Part shown: positions 1 through 6,930 of the stretch, piece by piece
Layout: each line of letters opens with the position of its first letter
How positions within the stretch are numbered: the first letter of the stretch is position 1
NCBI GenBank assembly: GCA_905480445.1
Contig: CAJQQJ010000267.1
Span: forward strand, 1 to 12,593
Direction of reading: 5' to 3'
DNA: 12,593 nt
From: an uncultured Alphaproteobacteria bacterium
GTDB taxonomy: Bacteria > Pseudomonadota > Alphaproteobacteria > UBA7985 > CAJQQZ01
Made by a program: the position numbers and the translations under genes
The notes under the pieces: generated by a model
Told to the model about the DNA's origin: nothing
What the model saw: the letters and a program-made list of their open reading frames with translations, nothing else
The model's database searches: none

Positions 1-323
1 TAGAAGAGATTTCCGTTGGAGATTACGTTCTATCTGGTGGTGAGATAGCCTCAATGGTCTTGTTGGACTCAGTGATCAGACTTCTACCAGGTGTGATGGG
101 TAATGCTGAAAGTTCTCACGAGGAATCATTTGAGAACGATCTGCTGGAATATCCACTTTACACTCGGCCAACCTCTTGGAACGGCCACGAAGTACCTGCG
201 GTTTTGCAATCCGGCCATCACAAAAACATTGCTGCTTGGCGCTTAAGCCAGGCAGAGCAACTGACAAAAGAGCGGCGTCCCGATCTGTGGAACCGCTACC
301 AAAGACATTCTAACGAAGGATAG
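1..323 (+). CDS. trmD: tRNA (guanine-N1)-methyltransferase TrmD, C-terminal part
   Basis: This is the 3' end of trmD, cut by the window start; about 106 codons are visible, with the reading frame starting at base 3. TrmD is a knotted SPOUT methyltransferase that makes m1G37 in tRNAs reading CNN/GNN codons, using S-adenosylmethionine, and so prevents +1 frameshifting. The visible part begins with ISVGDYVLSGGEIA, the family's cofactor-binding knot region. It continues with RLLPGVMGN, then LLEYPLYTRP, then VLQSGHHKNIAAWR, and ends ERRPDLWNRYQ, all in the family order. The stop is followed 5 bp later by rplS, so the two are co-transcribed, as in the common rpsP-rimM-trmD-rplS operon. The N-terminal half lies outside the window. 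Confidence 0.96.
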   Translation, partial: EEISVGDYVLSGGEIASMVLLDSVIRLLPGVMGNAESSHEESFENDLLEYPLYTRPTSWNGHEVPAVLQSGHHKNIAAWRLSQAEQLTKERRPDLWNRYQRHSNEG

Positions 324-328
324 AAACC

Positions 329-739
329 ATGAATGTAATTCAGCAACTCGAACAAGAGCAAATGGACGCTCTGACAGCGGACAAAACACTCCCTGTTTTT
401 GCTCCTGGTGATACTGTGAAAGTTAATGTGCGCGTTATCGAGGGTACTCGTGAGCGTATTCAGGCTTACGAAGGCGTTTGCATCGCTCGCAAAAACCGCG
501 GCCTGAACTCTTCTTTCACTGTACGTAAGATTTCCTACGGTGAAGGTGTTGAACGTGTGTTCCCACTTTACAGCCCTCGTGTTGATTCAATCGAAGTCAT
601 GAAGCGCGGTAAAGTACGGAGAGCCAAGCTTTACTATCTTCGTTCACGCCGTGGTAAATCAGCACGTATCGCTGAAAAGACAACTGGTGTTGCTGCGAAG
701 ATCAAAGCCGCGGAGCGGGCAGCTCGCGCTGCTTCTTAA
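329..739 (+). CDS. rplS: 50S ribosomal protein L19
   Basis: The gene encodes ribosomal protein L19 (136 aa), which sits at the 30S-50S interface of the large subunit. The sequence shows the family signature throughout: FAPGDTVKVNVRVIEGTRERIQAYEGVCIARKN near residues 24-56, then SFTVRKISYGEGVERVFPLYSP and a basic stretch GKVRRAKLYYLRSRRGKSARI. The protein is about 20 residues longer than the E. coli one, with an Ala/Lys/Arg-rich C-terminal tail (residues about 112-136), a kind of extension I know from alphaproteobacterial L19. AAGGA at 316-320 lies 8 bp before the ATG and overlaps the end of trmD, consistent with translational coupling to trmD. A hairpin follows the stop codon. Confidence 0.98.
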   Translation: MNVIQQLEQEQMDALTADKTLPVFAPGDTVKVNVRVIEGTRERIQAYEGVCIARKNRGLNSSFTVRKISYGEGVERVFPLYSPRVDSIEVMKRGKVRRAKLYYLRSRRGKSARIAEKTTGVAAKIKAAERAARAAS

Positions 740-764
740 GCTTTACGCTCTTCTGTCCTAATAG

Positions 765-795
765 GGGAGTGGCTTCGTAAGCACGAGGCCCTCCC
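765..795 (+). terminator. hairpin between rplS and nadD, possible terminator or attenuator
   Basis: GGGAG (765-769) pairs with CTCCC (791-795). After a one-base bulge, GGCTTCG (771-777) pairs with CGAGGCC (784-790), leaving a 6-nt loop (778-783). This gives a 12-bp stem with one G-T pair, 25 bp after the rplS stop. Only TT follows the stem, so it is not a classical intrinsic terminator. It could be a partial terminator, a Rho-related site or an mRNA-stabilising 3' end. It separates the trmD-rplS unit from the nadD unit. Confidence 0.5.
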
Positions 796-818
796 TTGAC
801 AGACAAAAACGAAGAAGC

Positions 819-1433
819 ATGCTGTTTAAGATCCGCGACTTACATTTATCGAAAAACCACCAAAGGGTCGGTCTCTTTGGCGGTTCGTTCAATCCAGCTC
901 ACAGCGGGCACCTTGCTCTAACGATTGAGGCGATCAAACGATTAAAACTAGATGCCGTTTGGTGGCTAGTCAGTCCTTTGAATCCGTTAAAGTCAAATGA
1001 AGGCATGGCGACTTTTGAGCAGCGGCTGGAAAGTGCACAGCAAGTAGCGACGGCAAAAAATATTTTTGTTACCGCTATCGAACAAGAACTCGGAACAAGC
1101 TACACCAGTGAAACGGTGGTCCAGCTCAAGGCCTTTTTTCCGGACCTAGATTTTGTCTGGTTAATGGGCGCTGACAATCTATCGTCGATAGACCGTTGGA
1201 AAGACTGGACTAAATTGGTGGAATCCGTTCCGATTGCCGTTTTTGATAGAGCGCCGTTTTCCATGGCTGCTAATCAATCGAAAATGGCGATTCGCTATAA
1301 AAGACAACGCCGAAAAACTAATTTCGAAGCGCTGGTTGATGACAAAGCACCCTCTTGGGCTTATGTTTTCATGCCACGCAACCCACAATCTGCCACTGCG
1401 CTCAGACAACAGGGCCACTGGCGAACCGAATAG
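819..1433 (+). CDS. nadD: nicotinate-nucleotide adenylyltransferase NadD
   Basis: NadD transfers AMP from ATP to nicotinate mononucleotide to form deamido-NAD, a step shared by the de novo and salvage routes to NAD. The 204-aa protein has the nucleotidyltransferase motif VGLFGGSFNPAHSGHL (residues 17-32; His28 and His31 of the HxGH element). It also has WLMGADNL in the middle and SATALR near the C-terminus, which fits the ISSTxIR ATP-binding motif. Length is normal for the family. The ATG at 819 gives a 16-residue lead before the first strand; only a weak purine-rich stretch precedes it, and no better in-frame start is visible. The gene begins the nadD-rsfS-rlmH-gpmI block and is followed by rsfS after about 20 bp. 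Confidence 0.95.
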   Translation: MLFKIRDLHLSKNHQRVGLFGGSFNPAHSGHLALTIEAIKRLKLDAVWWLVSPLNPLKSNEGMATFEQRLESAQQVATAKNIFVTAIEQELGTSYTSETVVQLKAFFPDLDFVWLMGADNLSSIDRWKDWTKLVESVPIAVFDRAPFSMAANQSKMAIRYKRQRRKTNFEALVDDKAPSWAYVFMPRNPQSATALRQQGHWRTE

Positions 1434-1453
1434 AAAGGGGCATGGGATACCAC

Positions 1454-1840
1454 ATGCTTTCTAATGCATCATTCGATCATTCGTCTCGCAAAGACATTGC
1501 GCCGGATAGAATCAAACAACAAATTCAAGATTCACTGGAAGACAACAAAGTCGAAGATCTCGTCGTCATCGATATGGCTGGCCGCTCTTCCTTGGCAGAC
1601 TATATGGTGATTGGCTCAGGCCGTTCTTCCACTCACGTCAGCGCGTTGACTGATCATGTTGAACGCCAGTTGAAGAAAATCAAGGCACCAGTGTTTTCTG
1701 TTTCAGGCAAAAGCAATGGCGACTGGGTTTTGGTCGACGCTGGCGATGTAATCGTACATCTATTCAGACCTGAAGTTCGCGAGTTCTATCAGCTCGAAAA
1801 GATGTGGCAACAAAATTTCGACGAACTGGCCGAAGCCTAA
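1454..1840 (+). CDS. rsfS: ribosome silencing factor RsfS
   Basis: RsfS (RsfA/Iojap, DUF143) binds ribosomal protein L14 and blocks subunit joining when nutrients are scarce. The diagnostic stretch is VVIDMAGRSSLADYMVIGSG followed by RSSTHVSALTDHVERQLKK, then GDWVLVDAGDVIVHLFRPEVREFYQLEKMW near the C-terminus. I place the start at the ATG at 1454 (128 aa). The alternative ATG at 1442 would leave only one base after the AAAGGGG Shine-Dalgarno at 1434-1440, whereas 1454 is about 13 bp away and also has GGGA nearer by. A much longer in-frame reading back to 1355 overlaps nadD and is unlikely. It lies between nadD and rlmH, the usual bacterial neighbourhood. Confidence 0.95.
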   Translation: MLSNASFDHSSRKDIAPDRIKQQIQDSLEDNKVEDLVVIDMAGRSSLADYMVIGSGRSSTHVSALTDHVERQLKKIKAPVFSVSGKSNGDWVLVDAGDVIVHLFRPEVREFYQLEKMWQQNFDELAEA

Positions 1841-1849
1841 TTTTTAGCG

Positions 1850-2311
1850 ATGAACGTAACGATTGCTGCGATTGGCAAACTGAAACGCGGTCCCGAATTA
1901 GAACTGGCGCAACGCTATCAAAAGAGATTGCGTTGGCCGGTTGTTGTGAATGAGCAATCAGAAGCCCCCCCTCACCTTTCCGTCCTTGAACGAAAAGACA
2001 GAGAGGCTGAGTTTCATCTGCAAAACTTGAAATCCAACACTTCATTGATCACCCTTGATGAAAATGGAAAGAATTTAGACAGTCAGGCCTTTGCCTTTTT
2101 GGTGAGAGATCTGATCGAGAAAAACGGACCCGACCTTCGTTTCGCTATCGGCGGCCCGGATGGGTTAGGCAAATCTGTTTTAGAGCGCAGCAACTTTATT
2201 TTGAGTTTTGGCAAATTGACCTGGCCTCACCAAATAGTTCGGGCCCTCCTCTTAGAGCAACTCTATCGCACGCAAACGATTCTTGACGGGCATCCCTATC
2301 ACCGCCAATAA
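1850..2311 (+). CDS. rlmH: 23S rRNA pseudouridine-1915 N3-methyltransferase RlmH
   Basis: RlmH is a small SPOUT methyltransferase that methylates pseudouridine 1915 in helix 69 of 23S rRNA on assembled 70S ribosomes. The 153-aa protein matches the family in length. It has the cofactor-binding loop FAIGGPDGLG near residue 100, the following LSFGKLTWPHQIVRALLLEQLYRTQTIL segment, and ends in HPYHRQ, the nearly invariant C-terminus of the family. The start is only 9 bp after the rsfS stop and has no clear Shine-Dalgarno, so translation is probably coupled to rsfS. With rsfS it forms a ribosome-maintenance pair inside the block. Confidence 0.97.
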   Translation: MNVTIAAIGKLKRGPELELAQRYQKRLRWPVVVNEQSEAPPHLSVLERKDREAEFHLQNLKSNTSLITLDENGKNLDSQAFAFLVRDLIEKNGPDLRFAIGGPDGLGKSVLERSNFILSFGKLTWPHQIVRALLLEQLYRTQTILDGHPYHRQ

Positions 2312-2348
2312 AGCAACTGTGTTTGCTAATTCGCCAATAGACAGAAAG

Positions 2349-2353
2349 AAGGA
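2349..2353 (+). promoter_or_regulatory. ribosome binding site for gpmI TTG start
   Basis: AAGGA lies 8 bp before the TTG at 2362. It supports a TTG start for gpmI, since the first ATG in frame (codon 11) falls inside the conserved first strand before DGWG. Confidence 0.6.
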
Positions 2354-2361
2354 CATCAGCT

Positions 2362-3915
2362 TTGGGCACGACTAAACATCCCGGACCGTTGATGCTGTGT
2401 ATTTTGGACGGCTGGGGCGAACGCCAAGCAAAAGAAGACAATGCCGTCGCTCTTGCCGCAACGCCTTGCTGGGATAGAATTTCCGAAGAATACCCCTCAA
2501 CAACGATTTCTGCCTCTGGGCTGGATGTTGGTTTGCCGGAAGGCCAAATGGGGAATTCTGAAGTTGGGCATGCCAATCTGGGTGCGGGTCGTCTGGTTAT
2601 GCAAACGCTCCCCAAGATTAACGAAGCCATCGAGAGAAAAACTTTAGGCGGCCAATTGGCCATCGTTCAATTGGTTAACAAATTGAAGTCCACTGGTGGT
2701 GTTTGCCATTTACTTGGCTTGCTGTCTGATGGCGGTGTGCATAGCCACCTCAATCACCTTGCTGCACTGGCTAACGTTCTGGATAAAGCGGGAATAGAAG
2801 TTCTGGTCCACGCCTGGACAGATGGCCGCGATACTGCGCCTAAGAGTGCCATAGATATGGTCGCCCGTTTTCATGAAGCTGCGCCGAAAGCAAAACTGGC
2901 TAGTCTTTGCGGACGTTTCTACGCCATGGATAGAGACAACCGGTGGGAGCGGGTTGAACGAGCCTATAACTTGATTGTCACTGGTGAAGGCGAAACTGCT
3001 CCAGATTACCGTTCCGCAATTGAGCAGAGCTACGCTAACAATCTCACCAACGAATTCATGCCGCCGACGAGATTACCTGATTACGAGAACATTTCCGAAA
3101 ACGATGCTATTGTCTGTGGAAACTTCCGCGCCGACCGAGTACGGGAAGTTCTACGGGCGCTCGCGGCTCGACACTTTACTGGGTTTGAGCGGAAAGCGCG
3201 GATCCAGCCTGTAGCAATTGTGGGAATGGTATCTTATTCCAGCAACCTTGATGAATACGTGCAAACGATTTTCCCTTCTGAAGACCTGAAAATGACCCTA
3301 GGAGAGACTCTATCCAAAGCTGGTCTCGAACAACTGCACATTGCTGAAACAGAAAAATATCCGCACGTGACCTTTTTCTTCAACGGTGGTCGGGAAGATC
3401 CTTTCCCTGGTGAACGTCGCATCATGATGCCCTCACCCAATGTCACAACCTACGACCTAGCGCCTGAAATGTCCGCAAGCGGCGTCAGAGACGCTTTGGT
3501 TGATTCCATCAACAAGGAAGAATTTGATTTCATTATCGCCAATTTTGCCAACCCTGACATGGTTGGGCATACTGGCGATCTCCAAGCCGCGATTAAGGCA
3601 GTGGAGACTGTGGACCGCTGTCTTAGTGATGTCATTAAAGCCATTTTGGCAAAGAACGGATCCATTCTAGTGACCGCAGATCATGGAAACTGTGAGATCA
3701 TGCGCGATCCAAAAACTGGCGACCCGCATACTGCCCACACAACTAACCCGGTTCGTGTGGTCTTGGTTGGGTCTTCCACAGCAAGTCTGCAACTTCGATC
3801 CGGTGGGCGCTTGTCCGATATAGCGCCGACCCTGTTGGATTTGGCTGGTCTGAACCAACCTCATGAAATGAACGGTCGCTCGCTTCTAGGAAAGTCAGGG
3901 GACGGACTTGGCTAA
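2362..3915 (+). CDS. gpmI: 2,3-bisphosphoglycerate-independent phosphoglycerate mutase
   Basis: This cofactor-independent, metal-dependent enzyme interconverts 3- and 2-phosphoglycerate in glycolysis and gluconeogenesis. At 517 aa it is full length. Visible motifs are LCILDGWG (Asp16, metal ligand) and MGNSEVGHANLGAGR with the phosphorylated Ser66. Further on are HAWTDGRDTAP, NFRADRVREVLR, a metal-binding NFANPDMVGHTG, VTADHGNCE, and HTAHTTNPV near the end. The start is a TTG with a good Shine-Dalgarno, giving MGTTKHPGPLMLCILDGWG. It begins 50 bp after rlmH, and its last codons overlap the start of the envC-like gene by 8 bp, so it is part of the same transcription unit. Confidence 0.97.
   Translation: MGTTKHPGPLMLCILDGWGERQAKEDNAVALAATPCWDRISEEYPSTTISASGLDVGLPEGQMGNSEVGHANLGAGRLVMQTLPKINEAIERKTLGGQLAIVQLVNKLKSTGGVCHLLGLLSDGGVHSHLNHLAALANVLDKAGIEVLVHAWTDGRDTAPKSAIDMVARFHEAAPKAKLASLCGRFYAMDRDNRWERVERAYNLIVTGEGETAPDYRSAIEQSYANNLTNEFMPPTRLPDYENISENDAIVCGNFRADRVREVLRALAARHFTGFERKARIQPVAIVGMVSYSSNLDEYVQTIFPSEDLKMTLGETLSKAGLEQLHIAETEKYPHVTFFFNGGREDPFPGERRIMMPSPNVTTYDLAPEMSASGVRDALVDSINKEEFDFIIANFANPDMVGHTGDLQAAIKAVETVDRCLSDVIKAILAKNGSILVTADHGNCEIMRDPKTGDPHTAHTTNPVRVVLVGSSTASLQLRSGGRLSDIAPTLLDLAGLNQPHEMNGRSLLGKSGDGLG
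3897..3902 (+). promoter_or_regulatory. ribosome binding site for envC-like TTG start
   Basis: AGGGGA inside the end of gpmI is 5 bp before the TTG at 3908. The next candidate start, GTG at 3917, would be 14 bp away, so TTG is favoured. Confidence 0.5.
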
Positions 3916-4930
3916 GGTGGTTTACAGGCTGCTTTGTGTACTTGCCCTGGCAGCAGTATGGTTCACGGCAACAGCGCAGACCGTTGAGCTCGACATCAAT
4001 ACCACATTAGAAACCTTGACCGCTGACGTAGACGATCTGAAAGACAGAACGCTGACACTTCAGTCTACGCAACAGAAGCTTGAGGACTCAAGTCGGTCGA
4101 CTTTCAATAATCAAGCCATAACAGCCCTTACACTGCAAAGGCTCGCTCTCCACCCCAAACAGCCCTCGTTCAACAGCAAGTCCTCGCCTGTTGAGGAGGC
4201 TCGACGCAAAGCAATACTAGCTGCAGCGTTGCCAGGCCTTTTGTCCACCGCACAAGGTAAGAAGCTGGAACACGAAAAGTTGGAAGCCCAGAGAAGCCAT
4301 TTGCTATTGGCCTTGATAAAGACCAGAAAGTCATTGGCTGAAGTCGAACTTTTTGTTGATGCTCATCGACCTGAAAGTGGGTTTAGCCTGAAAGAAATTG
4401 GGCTCGCAAAAACAGCACTCACATCTTTGGATGAAGAACTCATTTCCATCGAAGGCTTGTTGGACCAACCAACCGACACCTCTCTCACGTCCTTAGCTTT
4501 ACCACAGCCTCAACCCAGCCGTCTCAACGCGATAGAAACGTTGAGGCCAGATACTGCTAACCTGTCGAAACCTGTAACACTTGAGGTCATCACAAACTTT
4601 GGAGATGCCAATGAACAACTGGGCACAGTCGCAAGGGGCGTTTATCTGAAAACAGATGCACAAGCCTCTGTTGTATCTCCGCAAAAAGGGCTAGTCACTT
4701 TTGCAGGCGATTTTCGCGGCTATGGCAAGATTGTTATTGTTGAACACGATGCAACTCACCATTCCGTTCTTTCTGGTCTCACAAATTTGTCCGTGAATAA
4801 GGGAGAATGGGTTCGCAGAGGGCAGATTCTCGGCTATATGGGTACAGGAGCCACAAAAGCGACCCAATTGTATTATGAATTAAGAATACAAGGGGTTCCG
4901 GTAGATCCGCTGCCCTGGCTCAATGGTTAA
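3908..4930 (+). CDS. EnvC-like murein hydrolase activator (degenerate LytM/M23 domain)
   Basis: The 340-aa protein has a signal peptide (residues 1-23, cleavage likely at ATA/Q). A charged, mostly helical region follows that should form coiled coils (about 30-80 and 120-185), then a C-terminal LytM/M23 fold (about 230-340). Zinc peptidases of this fold carry HxGxD and HxH ligands. Here the first site reads ARGVY and the second QLYYELR, so all recognisable ligands are gone. E. coli EnvC shows the same kind of replacement and ends similarly (LYFEIR, then PWL). By family knowledge such proteins act in the periplasm at the septum to activate amidases; that role is inferred here. It starts with TTG, overlaps gpmI and lies 23 bp before ctpA, its usual neighbour. 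Confidence 0.88.
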   Translation: MAKVVYRLLCVLALAAVWFTATAQTVELDINTTLETLTADVDDLKDRTLTLQSTQQKLEDSSRSTFNNQAITALTLQRLALHPKQPSFNSKSSPVEEARRKAILAAALPGLLSTAQGKKLEHEKLEAQRSHLLLALIKTRKSLAEVELFVDAHRPESGFSLKEIGLAKTALTSLDEELISIEGLLDQPTDTSLTSLALPQPQPSRLNAIETLRPDTANLSKPVTLEVITNFGDANEQLGTVARGVYLKTDAQASVVSPQKGLVTFAGDFRGYGKIVIVEHDATHHSVLSGLTNLSVNKGEWVRRGQILGYMGTGATKATQLYYELRIQGVPVDPLPWLNG

Positions 4931-4953
4931 AATAAAGGAACAGGTTTTTGCTC

Positions 4954-6288
4954 ATGTCTATTCGCCGTATGTTGGTCCTCGTTTGGATTGTTGCCCTCTT
5001 TGGCCCGATTACGGCCTCTGCTCAAAACGAGCAGAATGACGTCTACAAACAGCTCAATCTTTTCGGCGATGTCTTTGAACGCGTACGGGCAATTTATGTT
5101 GAGGAAAAGAGCGACAAAGAACTGATAGAGGCCGCGATCAACGGCATGTTGTCCAGTTTGGATCCGCACTCCTCTTTTGTTCCTGCAAAAGAATATGACG
5201 ACATGCAGGTCGAGACTCGTGGGACGTTCGGTGGTCTTGGCATCGAAGTCACAATGGAAAGCGGCCTCGTCAAAGTTGTCGCGCCGATTGATGACACGCC
5301 TGCCTTTAGGGCTGGTGTTGAGTCTGGAGATTTAATTTCTCATCTCGACGGTGAACCAGTGCAAGGCCTCACCCTCTCAGAGGCTGTCGATAAGATGCGT
5401 GGTGAAGTGGGTAAACCGATTGTCATCACTGTCATCAGGGGCGAAACTCAGCCGTTTGATATCGAGATTATTCGCGACATTATTAAAATCCAGTCCGTCC
5501 GTAAACGTGTGGAAGGCAAAATCGGCTATGTTCGTATCACGTCATTTAACGGAACTGCTTACGAAGGGCTGGCCAAAGCGATTGACCAAATTGAAGGCGA
5601 ACTTGGTGACGACGTGCAGGGCTTCATTTTGGATCTAAGAAATAACCCTGGCGGCCTACTGAACCAAGCAATTGCCATTTCAAACGCCTTCCTTGAGAAG
5701 GGCGAGATCGTCTCCACACGCAGCCGCAATGACGACGATATCCAACGGTATAATGCTAAAGGTGGCGACCTCATCGATGGCAAGCCGCTGATCGTCCTAA
5801 TCAACGGTGGTTCAGCCTCGGCCTCAGAGATTGTCGCCGGAGCCTTGAAAGATCACGGACGAGCCATTCTTCTCGGTACTACGACTTTTGGTAAGGGTTC
5901 TGTTCAATCAATCATCGAGCTACCAGGCCATGGTGCAATGCGCTTGACGACGGCGCGCTATTATACCCCAGCTGGTATTTCTATTCAGGGCAAAGGCATC
6001 GGGCCAGACATTGAAGTTAATCCAGCCAAGGTCGAGGAAATCGACGTTGCAAGCCGCCGTAAAGAAGCTGATCTTCGTGGTTCACTGGACGCAGGCAAGA
6101 GTGACCCAGGAGCTGAGAAAAAAGACGAAGAAGCAGCACCGGAAGATGCCAATAGCGAACAACCTGCCGGTGACAAGGATAAAGCGGATGCTGCAGTTGA
6201 AGAAGAGGCTAAGCCAATTGACTATCAGTTAGTCCGCGCTCTCGATATCATTCGCGGTATTGCTTTCTATCAGCAGGCTTCCAAGTAA
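4954..6288 (+). CDS. ctpA: C-terminal processing peptidase CtpA (S41 family)
   Basis: This is a periplasmic serine protease of the Prc/Tsp/CtpA type (444 aa from this ATG). A signal peptide ends at ASA/Q (residue 23). A PDZ domain follows (about 85-170, beginning GGLGIEVTMESGLVKVV and containing GDLISHLDGEPV), then the S41 catalytic core. By alignment to E. coli Prc, Ser289 in GGSASASEI and Lys314 in TFGKGSVQ form the Ser-Lys dyad. Near the C-terminus is an acidic low-complexity linker (about 385-425, rich in Glu, Asp, Ala, Lys) before a final IDYQLVRALDIIRG segment. A TTG at 4948 is nearer to AAAGGAA (4934-4940) and could be the true start, adding two residues; I prefer the ATG. The gene follows the EnvC-like gene and ends before a strong hairpin terminator. 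Confidence 0.96.
   Translation: MSIRRMLVLVWIVALFGPITASAQNEQNDVYKQLNLFGDVFERVRAIYVEEKSDKELIEAAINGMLSSLDPHSSFVPAKEYDDMQVETRGTFGGLGIEVTMESGLVKVVAPIDDTPAFRAGVESGDLISHLDGEPVQGLTLSEAVDKMRGEVGKPIVITVIRGETQPFDIEIIRDIIKIQSVRKRVEGKIGYVRITSFNGTAYEGLAKAIDQIEGELGDDVQGFILDLRNNPGGLLNQAIAISNAFLEKGEIVSTRSRNDDDIQRYNAKGGDLIDGKPLIVLINGGSASASEIVAGALKDHGRAILLGTTTFGKGSVQSIIELPGHGAMRLTTARYYTPAGISIQGKGIGPDIEVNPAKVEEIDVASRRKEADLRGSLDAGKSDPGAEKKDEEAAPEDANSEQPAGDKDKADAAVEEEAKPIDYQLVRALDIIRGIAFYQQASK
5721..5739 (+). repeat. 19-bp exact direct repeat, copy 1 (in ctpA)
   Basis: CAGCCGCAATGACGACGAT occurs here and again at 6443-6461 in rppH. In both genes it is read in the same frame and gives SRNDDD. Confidence 0.8.
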
Positions 6289-6320
6289 AGAAACAAACCA
6301 GGCTATCTATACTGGTTAAG

Positions 6321-6350
6321 AAAAGATCCTGGCTTTGGCTGGGATCTTTT
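6321..6350 (+). terminator. hairpin terminator after ctpA
   Basis: AAAAGATCC (6321-6329) pairs perfectly with GGATCTTTT (6342-6350). Inner bases add two G-T pairs and two G-C pairs around a 4-nt loop, for a 13-bp stem. The 3' arm ends in TTTT and is followed by GCTTT, a fair U-rich tract. It sits 32 bp after the ctpA stop and likely ends the gpmI-envC-ctpA transcript. A lesser 6-bp inverted repeat (6296-6301 with 6312-6317) lies just upstream. Confidence 0.8.
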
Positions 6351-6377
6351 GCTTTACGCTGACGAATTAGCTGGAAC

Positions 6378-6394
6378 AGGATAGGAACTATCCT
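6378..6394 (+). repeat. perfect hairpin in the rppH leader
   Basis: AGGATAG (6378-6384) and CTATCCT (6388-6394) form a perfect 7-bp stem with a 3-nt GAA loop, 40 bp before the rppH start. It could be an mRNA leader structure or an operator; neither is shown. Confidence 0.45.
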
Positions 6395-6434
6395 CTATGA
6401 CTTCTCTAGTTTCTGATGACTTCGAGCTTTTTCA

Positions 6435-6914
6435 ATGAATTCCAGCCGCAATGACGACGATTATCGCCCTGGTGTGGGTATCGTGCTGTTCCAGCAAAAC
6501 CGTAGAGACGTCCTCGTCGCAAAGCGGCTCGACATGCGATACGACGCCTGGCAAATGCCACAAGGTGGGATCGATCCTGGAGAGAACCCACTGGAAACTG
6601 CCTTTCGCGAACTTGAAGAAGAAGTCGGCACCGCGAATGCTAAAGTCATAGGCGAGAGCCAGGACTGGCTCTACTACGACCTGCCCGAGGCACTGCAAAA
6701 ACAGATGTGGAAAGGACGTTACAAGGGCCAACGTCAAAAATGGTTTGCGATGGAGTTTCTCGGAAATGACGACGAAATCAACCTAGAAACCGAAATTCCA
6801 GAGTTTCTTGAATGGAAATGGGCTGCTTTTCCAACCATTGTTGACCTCATCGTCGGATTTAAAGTTCCATTGTACGAACAGATCGTCAGCGAATTTACCT
6901 CCCTTACGAAGTAA
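6435..6914 (+). CDS. rppH: RNA pyrophosphohydrolase RppH (Nudix)
   Basis: RppH removes pyrophosphate from the triphosphate 5' ends of transcripts, which opens them to RNase E-type decay. The 159-aa protein has the RppH opening YRPGVGIVLF, the conserved WQMPQGGIDPGE, and a complete Nudix box at residues 44-66 (G-x5-E-x7-REL-x-EE-x-G), with Glu59, Glu62 and Glu63 as the metal-binding acids. WLYYDLPE and the WKGRYKGQRQKWF segment are also typical of RppH. Length is normal. There is no strong Shine-Dalgarno before the ATG. The gene lies 146 bp after ctpA beyond a terminator, so it probably has its own promoter. It converges with the hydrolase gene, with only 16 bp between stops. Confidence 0.95.
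   Translation: MNSSRNDDDYRPGVGIVLFQQNRRDVLVAKRLDMRYDAWQMPQGGIDPGENPLETAFRELEEEVGTANAKVIGESQDWLYYDLPEALQKQMWKGRYKGQRQKWFAMEFLGNDDEINLETEIPEFLEWKWAAFPTIVDLIVGFKVPLYEQIVSEFTSLTK
6443..6461 (+). repeat. 19-bp exact direct repeat, copy 2 (in rppH)
   Basis: Second copy of CAGCCGCAATGACGACGAT, at rppH codons 4-9 (SRNDDD). It matches 5721-5739 in ctpA exactly and in the same reading frame. Confidence 0.8.
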
Positions 6915-6930
6915 CTTGGATGTCTTCAGT

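Noticed and set aside
796..801. TTGACA as a promoter for nadD
   Set aside because: It directly follows the hairpin, and a -10 box at normal spacing would fall on the nadD start codon, where the sequence does not match.
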